DNA of 64,000 nt from Echinarachnius parma (GCA_037951105.1 JBAMJV010009086.1:40553-104552), one strand, 5' to 3'; positions 24,424 through 35,762 are shown, counted from the stretch's first letter. A program made the numbers and translations. The notes: a model not told the origin generated them from the sequence alone.

Positions 24424-24971
24424 AGTCATACCTGTAAAGTGTCAGATATTGCACAAAATGACATTTGAGACTTCAATCCTATATCAATATCATTGTAAAA
24501 TACAATTGAAAGATTTGTGAAAGTTTGAAAGAAAACGAACACTGTTTACCTAGTGAAAAAAAACGAATATTGAGTTCATATTTTATCACCGAATACTGAT
24601 GGTCTGCCATATATTTGTCGCAGTAATGAATGATCCGTTTGAGATATTCGCACCCGTGTATGTTTACACACGTAGTACAGAATTCATGGAATGTGCACTC
24701 GCTCGGCTCAAAGTTCAATCTCCGGAATGTTCTCACGCATGCTGCATGCGGACGTTCTCAGCTAGGACAATTGTACTTTTTATCAAAAGCGCTAATCAAC
24801 GTGATTGAAATAAAAGATTTAAATGATAATTATCTTCATACTAAAGGGACATTTGAAAAAAATCAAACCCTATTTTATTCTTCTTTTACCATAAGCTAAA
24901 CAACACGGTAGAAGAGAAACGAGGAAGCTCCAAGTAATTTTCGTGGATTTGGACACTTTACAGGTATGACT
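24424..24971 (+). mobile_element. C-family TTAA MITE, copy 9
   Basis: 548 bp, in the chimeric intron after exon 21. An extra A in an internal A-run joins or breaks small open frames relative to other copies. Confidence 0.85.
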
Positions 24972-25233
24972 TTAACAAAATCCGTGGAAACGGCTACATT
25001 GCCCACTAGAAACACATATAACATGTTATATTTACACACTACACACTATTTTGTATTTTTGTATTATTATACTTTTTCATCTTGCTTTAAATTCACTATA
25101 TTTACGACTTCAATAACTTCTTAAACTTATAGATAATACTATTAGTGCTTGTACTAACGCTACCAATAGTAATACAATACACAATATTAACACTCTTCGT
25201 ACTGTATAATCTGGTCTACTTTAAATGTTATAG

Positions 25234-25362
25234 ATGTGAACGAATGCACAGGGAGTAATCCTTGTGACACGATGAATGGAAATTGCACCAACACCGATGG
25301 ATCGTATCAGTGTAGTTGTAACACTGGTTGGAGGCTGGCTAGCAACAACTTAACTTGTGAAG
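25234..25362 (+). CDS. cbEGF exon 22 of 30
   Basis: A standard EGF module, phase 1-1. First of two copies of a 1,070-bp exon + C-MITE unit; 941-nt chimeric intron follows. Confidence 0.9.
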
Positions 25363-25493
25363 GTATGTGTTACAAAACTATAGACAATTTATGTCTTGTT
25401 TAAATGTCACTCCAACAATAATCCCTTTGCCAGGTACAGGGTAAATGAGTGTAGAAATTTCAAGAGCGCATAATTAACAAATGCTTATCTTAA

Positions 25494-26041
25494 AGTCATA
25501 CCTGTAAAGTGTCAGATATTGCACAAAATGACATTTGAGACTTCAATCCTATATCAATATCATTTTTAAAATACAATTGAAAGATTTGTGAAAGTTTGAA
25601 AGAAAACGAACACTGTTTACCTAGTGAAAAAAACGAATATTGAGTTTATATTTTATCACCGAATACTGATGGTCTGCCATATATTTGTCGCAGTAATGAA
25701 TGATCCGTTTGAGATATTCGCACCCGTGTATGTTTACACACGTAGTACAGAATTCATGGAATGTGCACTCGCTCGGCTCAAAGTTCAATCTCCGGAATGT
25801 TCTCACGCATGCTGCATGCGGACGTTCTCAGCTAGGACAATTGTACTTTTTATCAAAAGCGCTAATCAACGTGATTGAAATAAAAGATTTAAATGATAAT
25901 TATCTTCATACTAAAGGGACATTTGAAAAAAATCAAACCCTATTTTATTCTTCTTTTACCATAAGCTAAACAACACGGTAGAAGAGAAACGAGGAAGCTC
26001 CAAGTAATTTTCGTGGATTTGGACACTTTACAGGTATGACT
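25494..26041 (+). mobile_element. C-family TTAA MITE, copy 10
   Basis: 548 bp, first of a 1,070-bp duplicated pair with copy 11. The two share private changes such as a T-run near 25563. Confidence 0.85.
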
Positions 26042-26303
26042 TTAACAAAATCCGTGGAAACGGCTACATTGCCCACTAGAAACACATATAACATGTTATA
26101 TTTACACACTACACACTATTTTGTATTTTTGTATTATTATACTTTTTCATCTTGCTTTAAATTCACTATATTTACGACTTCAATAACTTCTTAAACTTAT
26201 AGATAATACTATTAGTGCTTGTACTAACGCTACCAATAGTAATACAATACACAATATTAACACTCTTCGTACTGTATAATCTGGTCTACTTTAAATGTTA
26301 TAG

Positions 26304-26432
26304 ATGTGAACGAATGCACAGGGAGTAATCCTTGTGACACGATGAATGGAAATTGCACCAACACCGATGGATCGTATCAGTGTAGTTGTAACACTGGTTG
26401 GAGGCTGGCTAGCAACAACTTAACTTGTGAAG
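26304..26432 (+). CDS. cbEGF exon 23 of 30
   Basis: A copy of exon 22 at +1,070 bp with the same silent codons. The 1,396-nt downstream intron carries a C-family MITE with the third hammerhead-like insert. Confidence 0.9.
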
Positions 26433-26971
26433 GTATGTGTTACAAAACTATAGACAATTTATGTCTTGTTTAAATGTCACTCCAACAATAATCCCTTTGC
26501 CAGGTACAGGGTAAATGAGTGTAGAAATTTCAAGAGCGCATAATTAACAAATGCTTATCTTAAAGTCATACCTGTAAAGTGTCAGATATTGCACAAAATG
26601 ACATTTGAGACTTCAATCCTATATCAATATCATTTTTAAAATACAATTGAAAGATTTGTGAAAGTTTGAAAGAAAACGAACACTGTTTACCTAGTGAAAA
26701 AAACGAATATTGAGTTTATATTTTATCACCGAATACTGATGGTCTGCCATATATTTGTCGCAGTAATGAATGATCCGTTTGAGATATTCGCACCCGTGTA
26801 TGTTTACACACGTAGTACAGAATTCATGGAATGTGCACTCGCTCGGCTCAAAGTTCAATCTCCGGAATGTTCTCACGCATGCTGCATGCGGACGTTCTCA
26901 GCTAGGACAATTGTACTTTTTATCAAAAGCGCTAATCAACGTGATTGAAATAAAAGATTTAAATGATAATT

Positions 26972-27163
26972 AAAGATTTAAATGGCAGCGCGGTGTCCGC
27001 ACCGAACGATACTGCACAGAAACCTCGCAGGCGGTATATAACACGCTCGCAGCGCAGCGCTCAGTCCACATTGCCAGATGAAGGCTAGCAGTTCGCAGCC
27101 GAAACGTCGCAATACACTAGTTTATATACATCGTGAGACAACCGATCTATTTGTTCTTTTTTC
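26972..27163 (+). mobile_element. 192-bp GC-rich insert in a C MITE, copy 3
   Basis: Third copy at the same position in the host MITE. A change near 27123 (tttatatac for ttgtatac) lies outside the hammerhead-like motif, which is unchanged. Confidence 0.6.
27070..27113 (+). ncRNA. Hammerhead-ribozyme-like motif, copy 3
   Basis: Third copy of the motif, unchanged although the surrounding insert has point changes. Confidence 0.5.
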
Positions 27164-27828
27164 AATTATCTTCATACTAAAGGGACATTTGAAAAAAATC
27201 AAACCCTATTTTATTCTTTACCATAAGCTAAACAACACGGTAGAAGAGAAACGAGGAAGCTCCAAGTAATTTTCGTGGATTTGGACACTTTACAGGTATG
27301 ACTTTAACAAAATCCGTGGAAACGGCTACATTGCCCACTAGAAACACATATAACATGTTATATTTACACACTACACATTTGTAAAAATATACCGAATTTG
27401 TTTTAATATGAATTATATTCATCTCACCATTGTATGATTGTTTTAGAAAACAATTAAGTTTTGATGTTTGTGTTAAAAGATGGTATTTCAATTAAAGAGT
27501 ATAAGTTCGAAGACTCCTGTCTAAAAGACATGCTAGAATAACGACTCTTAATTTCGATGGTAACGTACATGTATTGGCGATCTAAAATAAGTTAGACCAA
27601 AACATTTCTCCTTAAAATAAGAAAATAATCGTTTTATTTTTAAAATGATCTCATAGTTTAGCTACAAAGTATAATTATACTTCTTAAAATTTCATTAACT
27701 TCACTACAATATCGACTTCAATTTACTACTGAAACTTATAATACTAACGCTACCAATAGTAATAACATAAATGATAGTAACTAACAATATTCTTACTCGA
27801 TAATCTGGTCTACTTCAATTTGTTATAG

Positions 27829-27957
27829 ATGTGAACGAATGCACAGGGAGTAATCCTTGTGACACGATGAATGGAAATTGCACCAACACCGATGGATCGT
27901 ATCAGTGTAGCTGCAACACTGGTTGGAGGCTGGCTAGCAACAACTTAACTTGTGAAG
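27829..27957 (+). CDS. cbEGF exon 24 of 30
   Basis: A standard EGF module, phase 1-1, intact sites; 661-nt type I intron follows. Confidence 0.9.
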
Positions 27958-28618
27958 GTATGTGTTAAAAAACTACAGACAATTTATGTCTTGTTTAAAT
28001 GTCACTCCAACAATAATCCCGTTGCCAGGTACAGGGTAAATGAGTGTAGAAATTTCAAGAGTGCATAATTAACAAATGCTTATCTTAATAAAATCCGTGG
28101 AAACGGCTACATTGCCCACTAGTAACACAAATATAACATGTTATATTTTAATACACACTACACATTTATGAAAATATACCGAATTTGGTTTAATATGAAT
28201 TATATTCATCTCACCATTGTATGATTGTTTTAGAAAACAATTAAGTTTTGATGTTTGTTTTAAAAGATGGTATTTCAATTAAACAATATAAGTTCGAAGA
28301 CCCCTGTCTAAAAGACATGCTAGAATAACGACTCTTAATTTACAATGGTAACGTACATCTATTGGCGATCGAAAATAAGTTAGACCAAAACATTTCTCCT
28401 TAAAATAAGAAAAACAAAATCGTTTTATTTTTAAAATGATCTCATAGTTTAGCTACAAAGTATACTTATACTTCTTCAAATTTCATTAACTTCACTACAA
28501 TAGCGACTTCAATTACTACTGAAACTTATAATACTAACGCTACCAATAGTAATAACATAAATGATAGTAACTAACAATATTCTTACTCGATAATCTGGTC
28601 TACTTCAATTTGTTATAG

Positions 28619-28747
28619 ATGTGAACGAATGCACAGGGAGTAATCCTTGTGACACGATGAATGGAAATTGCACCAACACCGATGGATCGTATCAGTGTAG
28701 TTGTAACACTGGATGGAGGCTGGCTAGCAACAACTTAACTTGTGAAG
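28619..28747 (+). CDS. cbEGF exon 25 of 30
   Basis: A standard EGF module with AGT TGT codons; phase 1-1. The 648-nt type I intron has a small internal deletion and an A-run near 29200. Confidence 0.9.
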
Positions 28748-29395
28748 GTATGTGTTAAAAAAATACAGACAATTCATGTCTTGTTTAGATGTCATTCCAA
28801 CAATAATCCCTTTGCCAGGTACAGGGTAAATGAGTGTAGAAATTTCAAGAGCGCATAATTAACAAATGCTTATCTTAACAAAATCCGTGGAAACGGCTAC
28901 ATTGCCCACTAGAAACACATATAACATGTTATATTTACACACTACACATTTGTAAAAATATACCGAATTTGGTTTAATATGAATTATATTCATCTCACCA
29001 TTGTATGATTGTTTTAGAAAACAATTAAGTTTTGATGTTTGTGTTAAAAGATGGTATTTCAATTAAAGAGTATAAGTTCGAAGACTCCTGTCTAAAAGAC
29101 ATGCTAGAATAACGAATCTTAATTTCGATGGTAACGTACATGTATTGGCGATCTAAAATAAGTTAGACCAAAACATTTCTCCTTAAAATAAGAATAACAA
29201 AAAAAAAAAATCATTTTTAAAATGATCTCATAGTTTAGCTACAAAGTATACTTATACTTCTTCAAACTTCACAAAAATAGCGACTTCAATTACTACTGAA
29301 ACTTATAATACTAACGCTACCAATAGTAGTAACATAAATGATAGTAACTAACAATATTCTTACTCGATAATCTGGTCTAATTCAATTTGTTATAG

Positions 29396-29524
29396 ATGTG
29401 AACGAATGCACAGGGAGTAATCCTTGTGACACGATGAATGGAAATTGCACCAACACCGATGGATCGTATCAATGTAGATGCAACACTGGTTGGAGGCTGG
29501 CTAGCAACAACTTAACTTGTGAAG
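29396..29524 (+). CDS. cbEGF exon 26 of 30 (mosaic)
   Basis: A mosaic of the two main classes: Arg between cysteines 4 and 5 as in the R/SLT class, but W-R-L-A-S as in the standard class. Open, phase 1-1. The 416-nt downstream intron is the shortest in the array and joins type II start to other intron text near 29607, indicating a deletion. Confidence 0.9.
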
Positions 29525-29940
29525 GTATGTGTTCATAGTGGTAGTAAAGTTCTTCTGTACTGATGAATACACTGATATAAAATGTGATATTTAACTATGT
29601 AAAACATGATAGTAACTAACAATATTCTTACTCGATATAATGACTACTGTTATTGGCAATGATAACGTTGTTGGCGATTTAAAACAAATAAGACAAAATT
29701 CCTCTCTTAAAATAGCAGAAGATTATTCTTTTATATACAATTGTGGTTTCATAGTTTAGCTAAATTTGTATGATTATACTTTTTCATCTTGCTTTAAATT
29801 CACTACATTTACGACTTCAATAACTTCTTAAACTTATAGATAATACTATTAGTGCTTGTACTAACGCTACCAATAGTAATACAATACATAATATTAACAC
29901 TATTCGTACTGTATAATCTGGTCTACTTTAATTGTTATAG

Positions 29941-30069
29941 ATGTGAACGAATGCACAGAGAGTAATCCTTGTGACACGATGAATGGAAATTGCACCAACA
30001 CCGATGGATCGTATCAGTGTAGATGCAACACTGGATGGAGGCTGGCTAGCAACAACTCAACTTGTGAAG
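29941..30069 (+). CDS. cbEGF exon 27 of 30 (T-E-S, NNST variant)
   Basis: An intact exon with Gly to Glu in the first loop (C-T-E-S), C-R-C at the turn, and N-N-S-T near the end, where the sequon becomes N-S-T. Six cysteines are kept. The 1,925-nt type II intron carries the second A/B element pair. Confidence 0.9.
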
Positions 30070-30439
30070 GTATGTGTTCATAGTGGTAGTAAAGTTCTTC
30101 TTTACTGAATATACTGATATAAAATTTGATATTGAACTATGTAAAACATACCAGAGTAGAGTAAATATCAATTCGGTTCATCTCACTATTAAATGTTAGT
30201 TCTAGAAAGCATGGGCGTAGATACTTACGTAATACCTATTCATCAAGGGGGAATGAATGAATAGATCATCCCCCAGTTGAATGGGTATCAATGACAGATC
30301 TAAAGGGACGGATTTGTGTATAGCAAAGGGTTTAAATATTCAGATGTCTGTGTTTAAAGCGGGTATTTGAATTATAGGCATAAAATGCATGCTAGAATGA
30401 CGACTGTTATTGGCAATGATAACGTTGTTGGCGATTTAA

Positions 30440-31721
30440 AGGGACAGTCCCTCTTTTACAAAACGTCTGCACAGATTCCAGTTGACGAATAGGGATGAAT
30501 GTAACACACACCAAAACATCAGATCGAACAGCCATGTAATTTGGATTCTACGAATGAAAAACGAATGCGTCCCTCCATCAAACTATATATCGGTCAATAA
30601 AGGAGTTTAAAGTGGCCAGGCAAACTAAACGCATGTTATCTGCTGTTCATCTCTGTTAGTGTACACATCAACTATTTGTAAACCATTTGACCCAAACATG
30701 TTTTGTTTATTTTAAAACATTTTAGTAATTATTTTTCTCCATATTGTGAAGCCCCGGCTTCTGAAAATCTCTCCAGAGTAGAATTATATTGTTGACCTGT
30801 TGTGACATCATCAGCCATTCACTACTCAGTTACAAAGAAGTTACCTTCACCCAAGCTGAGTGCCTATTCACAATAGCATCACACGGTTGAATAGAATACC
30901 AACTCACACACCTTCAATTTCAATAGCTGTTGCTATGTCACAAGAAAAGCACTGTCTAAGCTATTGCATGGAGGTATGCAGGGCATGCTTTTGTGTGGAT
31001 GTTCTTTTTGTACTTTCATCATTTGTTAATCTCATGGTAGCTGACCAGTGATTGACAGATGATGTCACAACAGGTCAACAATATAATTTACTATTGAGGG
31101 TTTTTTAGGAGGTGGGGCTTAGCAACATGAAGACAAATAAATAATAAAATGTTTAAAAATATACAAAACATATTTAGGTCAAACCGTTTACAAATATTGA
31201 ATGTGTACACTAATGCAGATGAACAAAAGTCAACATGCATTTGGTTTGCAGGGCCCCTTTAACTGATTTAGCATAATATTACAACAATATTGTACTTATT
31301 CTTGTAAAGGTATTGTGAAGCCGACATTTGTAAAGGTATGTTACGGAAAAAGATCTCAAAAATGAAGAATATATAATTACATGTAGCCAGTTTAAGCGAG
31401 GTTTGGTTATTTTGCTTATGAATCGCGTACCTATTGTTATGTATACGCGGGTCACGTAGCTAGCGCGGGTCACATAGGGGTCACGCATAGCGCTGTGTCA
31501 CTTCTTGGAATCCGCGAGCGAACTTTCTCGACGGGTGAATAGACGTATACTGCACAATTAACCGTTGGACGATGGTTTATTAGATTTAGGTCTATAACTC
31601 CACGAAAAGGAGATTTCAAGCCCTAATTTTTTCAGGCATGCTATTAAATGACATTTTCTTTCATATAAGACAATTACCTCGCAACTTTTGAAATTTGGCT
31701 TGCAAAAGATGGGCTGTCCCT
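30440..31721. mobile_element. TTAA element A, copy 2 (hosts complete B)
   Basis: The complete reference copy: left end AGGGACAGTCCC, right end GGGCTGTCCCT, TTAA on both outer sides. Element B lies at 30611-31258. The stretch 31262-31560 shows what was lost from copy 1 and contains the empty site for the palindrome found in copy 3. Confidence 0.82.
30611..31258. mobile_element. TTAA element B, copy 2
   Basis: 648 bp with imperfect terminal repeats of about 27 bp (left AGTGGCCAGGCAAACTAAAC; right, as complement, AGGGGCCCTGCAAACCAAAT) and TTAA flanks. Internally it is foldback-like: ttgttgacctgttgtgac near 30790 has its complement near 31070. No transposase is encoded. Confidence 0.82.
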
Positions 31722-31994
31722 TTAAAAAAAATTAGACAAATACATTTCCCCTCTTAAAATAGCAGAAGATTATTCTTTTATATAAAATTGTGGTTTCATA
31801 GTTTAGCTACATTTTGTATGATTATACTTTTTCATGTTGCTTTGAATTCGCTACATTTACGACTTCAATAACTTCTGAAACTTATAGATAATAATATTAG
31901 TGATAAGGCTAGTACTAACGCTACCAATAGTAATACAATAAATAATGCTATCACTTTTCTTACTGTATAATCTGGTCTACTTTAATTGTTATAG

Positions 31995-32123
31995 ATGTGA
32001 ACGAATGCACAGGGAGTAATTCTTGTGACACGATGAATGGAAATTGTACCAACATCGATGGATCGTATCAGTGTAGCTGCAACACTGGTTGGAGGCTGGC
32101 TAGCAACAACTTAACTTGTGAAG
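31995..32123 (+). CDS. cbEGF exon 28 of 30 (NSC/NID variant)
   Basis: The same two replacements as exon 21 (N-S-C and N-I-D-G). Both exons lie just after an A/B element, so exon and element were duplicated together. Open, phase 1-1; 638-nt intron follows. Confidence 0.9.
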
Positions 32124-32761
32124 GTATGTGTTCAAAAACTACAGACAATTTATGTCTTGTTTAAATGTCACTCCAACAATAATCCCTTTGCCAGGTGCAG
32201 GGTAAATGAGTGTAGAAATTTCAAGAGCGCATAATTAACAAATCAATGGAAAACGGCTACATTGCCCACTAGTAACACAAATATAACATGTTATATTTAC
32301 ACACTACACATTTGTAAAAATATACCGAATTTGGTTTAATATGAATTATATTCATCTCACCATTGTATGATTGTTTTAGAAAACAATTAAGTTTTGATGT
32401 TTGTGTTAAAAGATGGTATTTCAATTAAAGAATAAAAGTTCGAAGACTCCTGTCTAAAAGACATGCTAGAATAACGACTCTTGATTTACAATGGTAACGT
32501 ACATGTATTGGCGATCTAAAATAAGTTAGACCAAAACATTTCTCCTTAAAATAAGAAAATAATCGTTTTATTTTTAAAATGATCTCATAGTTTAGCTACA
32601 AAGTAAACTAATACGTCTTCAAATTTCATTAACTTCACTACAATAGCGACTTCAATTACTACTGAAACTTATAATACTAACGCTACCAATAGTAATAGCA
32701 TAAATGATAGTAACTTACAATATTCTTACTCGATAATCTGATCTACTTCAATTTGTTATAG

Positions 32762-32890
32762 ACGTGAACGAATGCACAGGGAGTAATCCTTGTGACACGA
32801 TGAATGGAAATTGCACCAACACCGATGGATCGTATCAGTGTAGCTGCAACACTGGATGGAGGCTAGCTAGCAACAACTCAACTTGTGAAG
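32762..32890 (+). CDS. cbEGF exon 29 of 30 (NNST variant)
   Basis: A standard turn (C-S-C) with N-N-S-T at the end. The first coding bases carry a silent GAC for GAT. Phase 1-1; 637-nt intron follows. Confidence 0.9.
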
Positions 32891-33527
32891 GTATGTGTTC
32901 AAAAACTACAGACAATTTATGTCTTGTTTAAATGTCACTCCAACAATAATCCCTTTGCCAGGTGCAGGGTAAATGAGTGTAGAAATTTCAAGAGCGCATA
33001 ATTAACAAATCAATGGAAAACGGCTACATTGCCCACTAGTAACACAAATATAACATGTTATAGTACACACTACACATTTGTAAAAATATACCGAATTTGG
33101 TTTAATATGAATTATATTCATCTCACCATTGTATGATTGTTTTAGAAAACAATTAAGTTTTGATGTTTGTGTTAAAAGATGGTATTTCAATTAAAGAATA
33201 AAAGTTCGAAGACTCCTGTCTAAAAGACATGCTAGAATAACGACTCTTGATTTACAATGGTAACGTACATGTATTGGCGATCTAAAATAAGTTAGACCAA
33301 AACATTTCTCCTTAAAATAAGAAAATAATCGTTTTATTTTTAAAATGATCTCATAGTTTAGCTACAAAGTAAACTAATACGTCTTCAAATTTCATTAACT
33401 TCACTACAATAGCGACTTCAATTACTACTGAAACTTATAATACTAACGCTACCAATAGTAATAGCATAAATGATAGTAACTTACAATATTCTTACTCGAT
33501 AATCTGGTCTACTTCAATTTGTTATAG

Positions 33528-33656
33528 ATGTGAACGAATGCACAGGGAGTAATCCTTGTGACACGATGAATGGAAATTGCACCAACACCGATGGATCGTA
33601 TCAGTGTAGATGCAACACTGGATGGAGGCTGGCTAGCAACAACTCAACTTGTGAAG
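33528..33656 (+). CDS. cbEGF exon 30 of 30 (R, NNST variant)
   Basis: The last EGF exon of the array: C-R-C turn, W-R-L-A-S, N-N-S-T. Phase 1-1 with intact donor. The following 6.4-kb intron leads to the first HYR exon, which is in the same phase. Confidence 0.9.
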
Positions 33657-34077
33657 GTATGTGTTCATAGTGGTTGTAAAGTTCTTCTTTACTGAATACA
33701 CTGATATAAAATGTGATATTTAACTATGTAAAACATACCAGAGTAGAGTAAATATCAATTCGGTTCATCTCACTATTAAATGTTAGTTCTAGAAAGCATA
33801 GGCGTAGATACTTACGTAATACCTATTCATCAAGGGGGAATGAATGAATAGATCATCCCCCAGTTGAATGGGTATCAATGACAGATCTAAAGGGACGGAT
33901 TTGTGTATAGCAAAGGGTTTAAATATTCAGATGTCTGTGTTTAAAGCGGGTATTTGAATTATAGGCATAAAATGCATGCTAGAATGACGACTGTTATTGG
34001 CAATGATAACGTTGTTGGCGATTTAAATGGACAGTCCCTCTTTTACAAAACGTCTGCACAGATTCCAGTTGACGGAT

Positions 34078-34328
34078 AATAATAATAATATCCACTATTT
34101 ATATAGCGCCTATCACGATTGATAATCATCTCTAAGCGCTTTACAAGTTTATTATTACCCCGGTCATAGGATACAATGCAAACCAGCACACATTGTGTGC
34201 ACCATCTCCACTCCCTTGGGAGTATTCCTTCCAAGCGCTCAGTGGGCTCAAGAAGTTCGTTCACATAAAGGCTTTCACCTCCTACCGGTCCCCATTTATA
34301 CACCTGGGTAGAGAGCAGCAATAGTGGA
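34078..34328 (-). mobile_element. SINE-like insert with (ATT)n tail
   Basis: Absent from A copies 1 and 2, where the site reads 'gttgacgaatggggatg'. On the minus strand it ends in AAGCGCTTAGAGATG, GGCGCTATATAAATAG and an ATT-repeat tail, the 3' end shared by many invertebrate tRNA-derived SINEs. GGAT on both sides may be the target duplication. No clear tRNA A and B boxes could be recognised by eye. Confidence 0.55.
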
Positions 34329-34449
34329 TGGGGATGAATGTAACACACACAACAAAATCAGATCGAACAGCCATGTAATTTGGATTCTACGAATGAAAAA
34401 CGAATGCGTCCCTCTATCAAACTATATATCGGTCAATAAAGGAGTTTAA

Positions 34450-35097
34450 AGTGGCCAGGCAAACTAAACGCATGTTATCTTCTGTTCATCTCTATTAGTG
34501 TACACATCAACTATTTGTAAACCATTTGACCCAAACATATTTTGTTTATTTTAAAACATTTTAGTAATTATTTTTCTCCATATTGTGAAGCCCCGACTTC
34601 TGAAAATCTCTCCAGAGTAGAATTATATTGTTGACCTGTTGTGACATCATCAGCCATTCACTACTCAGTTACAAAGAAGTTACCTTCACCCAAGCTGAGT
34701 GCCTAATCACAATAGCATCACACGGTTGAATAGAATACCAACTCACACACCTTCAATTTCAATAGCTGTTGCTATGTCAGAAGAAAAGCACTGTCTAAGC
34801 TATTGCATGGAGGTATGCAGGGCATGCTTTTGTGTGGATGTTCTTTTTGTACTTTCATCATTTGTTAATCTCATGGTAGCTGACCAGTGATTGACAGATG
34901 ATGTCACAACAGATCAACAATATAATTTACTATTGAGGGTTTTTTAGGAGGTGGGGCTTAGCAACATGAAGACAAATAAATGATAAAATGTTTAAAAATA
35001 TACAAAACATATTTAGGTCAAACCGTTTACAAATATTGAATGTGTACACTAATGCAGATGAACAGAAGTCAACATGCATTTGGTTTGCAGGGTCCCT
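34450..35097. mobile_element. TTAA element B, copy 3
   Basis: 648 bp, same structure and same position inside element A as copy 2, so the A+B pair was duplicated as one piece with its host intron. Confidence 0.82.
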
Positions 35098-35178
35098 TTA
35101 ACTGATTTAGCATAATATTACAACAATATTGTACTTATTCTTGTAAAGGTATTGTGAAGCCGACATTTGTAAAGGTAT

Positions 35179-35516
35179 CCCAGCTAGCCACCTGACGTCG
35201 GGCCGATGTCGGAATTTGGTTGCCGGATGTCGGCATATCGCCGTTGGCTCGAGGTTAAAATGTCCGCCAGCCCAACATCGTCACGACGTCATTTTTGTGA
35301 TATATTGGCATAACGTCATTTTCCGACAATGGCCCAACATCATCTCATGACATGATGTTGGGCCATTGTCGGAAAATGACGTTATGCCAATATATCACAA
35401 AAATGACGTCGTGACGATGTTGGGCTGGCGGACATTTTAACCTCGAGCCAACGGCGATATGCCGACATCCGGCAACCAAATTCCGACATCGGCCCGACGT
35501 CAGGTGGCTAGCTGGG
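35179..35516. mobile_element. Perfect 338-bp palindrome (foldback MITE)
   Basis: Two 165-bp arms, apparently perfect complements, around an 8-nt loop (35344-35351). Outer ends read CCCAGCTAGCC and GGCTAGCTGGG, with AT on each side. The sister sequence in A copy 2 reads 'ggtatgttacgg' with no insert, so the palindrome is a clean insertion with a 2-bp AT duplication. No coding capacity is apparent. Confidence 0.85.
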
Positions 35517-35573
35517 ATGTTACGGAAAAAGATCTCAAATATGAATCTTGTTCTTTTATATCACCCTCATCGT

Positions 35574-35668
35574 CATCCACCGCATCATCATCATCATCAT
35601 CCCCATTATTCATCATCATCACTGCCATCATCATCATAATTATCATCATCATCACCTTTTTCAAACGA
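35574..35668. repeat. (ATC)n microsatellite
   Basis: An imperfect atc/cat trinucleotide run following the truncated A copy 3. It gives His/Ile/Ser-rich open stretches with no gene-like features. Confidence 0.8.
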
Positions 35669-35762
35669 TGAATATCGACCCTTATAACAATTTGATCTGC
35701 ATAGCGAGCAGACCACTCGTATTCGTATTACCTATAGAGGCATGAAATAAATTTCAGTTTTC
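35658..35762. repeat. Dispersed ~105-bp repeat, copy 1
   Basis: Starts near 'tttttcaaacgat' and includes 'gatctgcatagcgagcagac'. A close copy lies at 56988-57096. In both places it borders a repeat array on the left and unrelated sequence on the right, so it may be the conserved end of a transposon. Confidence 0.65.

Larger units (their letters stand above)
26564..27303 (+). mobile_element. C-family TTAA MITE, copy 11, with nested insert
   Basis: 740 bp; shares private changes with copy 10 in its left part but carries the nested insert at 26972-27163 like copies 5 and 7. It is therefore a recombinant of two lineages. Confidence 0.85.
587..33527 (+). repeat. Higher-order tandem repeat array of EGF exons plus introns
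   Basis: The introns between the EGF exons fall into a few recurring types. Type I (about 650 nt) starts gtatgtgttaaaa. Type II (637 nt) starts gtatgtgttcatag. Type I also occurs with a C-family MITE (about 1,205 nt) or with MITE plus 192-bp insert (about 1,395 nt). A chimera of about 940 nt starts as type I and ends as type II. Multi-exon blocks repeat with fixed spacing: 2,101 and 2,100 bp (exons 3-4, 5-6, 7-8), 3,380 bp (exon 12 to 15), 4,160 bp (exon 14 to 18) and 1,070 bp (exon 22 to 23). This nesting is the signature of repeated unequal exchange. A small internal intron duplication is visible around 19940-20040. Confidence 0.9.
34027..35540. mobile_element. TTAA element A, copy 3 (right end missing)
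   Basis: Starts after TTAA with ATGGACAGTCCC (one change) and follows copy 2 through element B and past 35517 to about 35540, where similarity stops. Its right terminal repeat is absent. It has gained a SINE-like insert (34078-34328) and a perfect palindrome (35179-35516). Confidence 0.75.

Noticed and set aside
587..33527. Whole array considered as a CRISPR-like or simple satellite array
   Set aside because: The regularly spaced conserved blocks are protein-coding exons with splice sites, spacing varies from 416 to 4,502 nt, and the genome is eukaryotic.
34078..34328. Minus-strand 101-codon open frame over the SINE-like insert
   Set aside because: It coincides with the insert and its (ATT)n tail, which gives a run of Tyr. 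It is not a gene.
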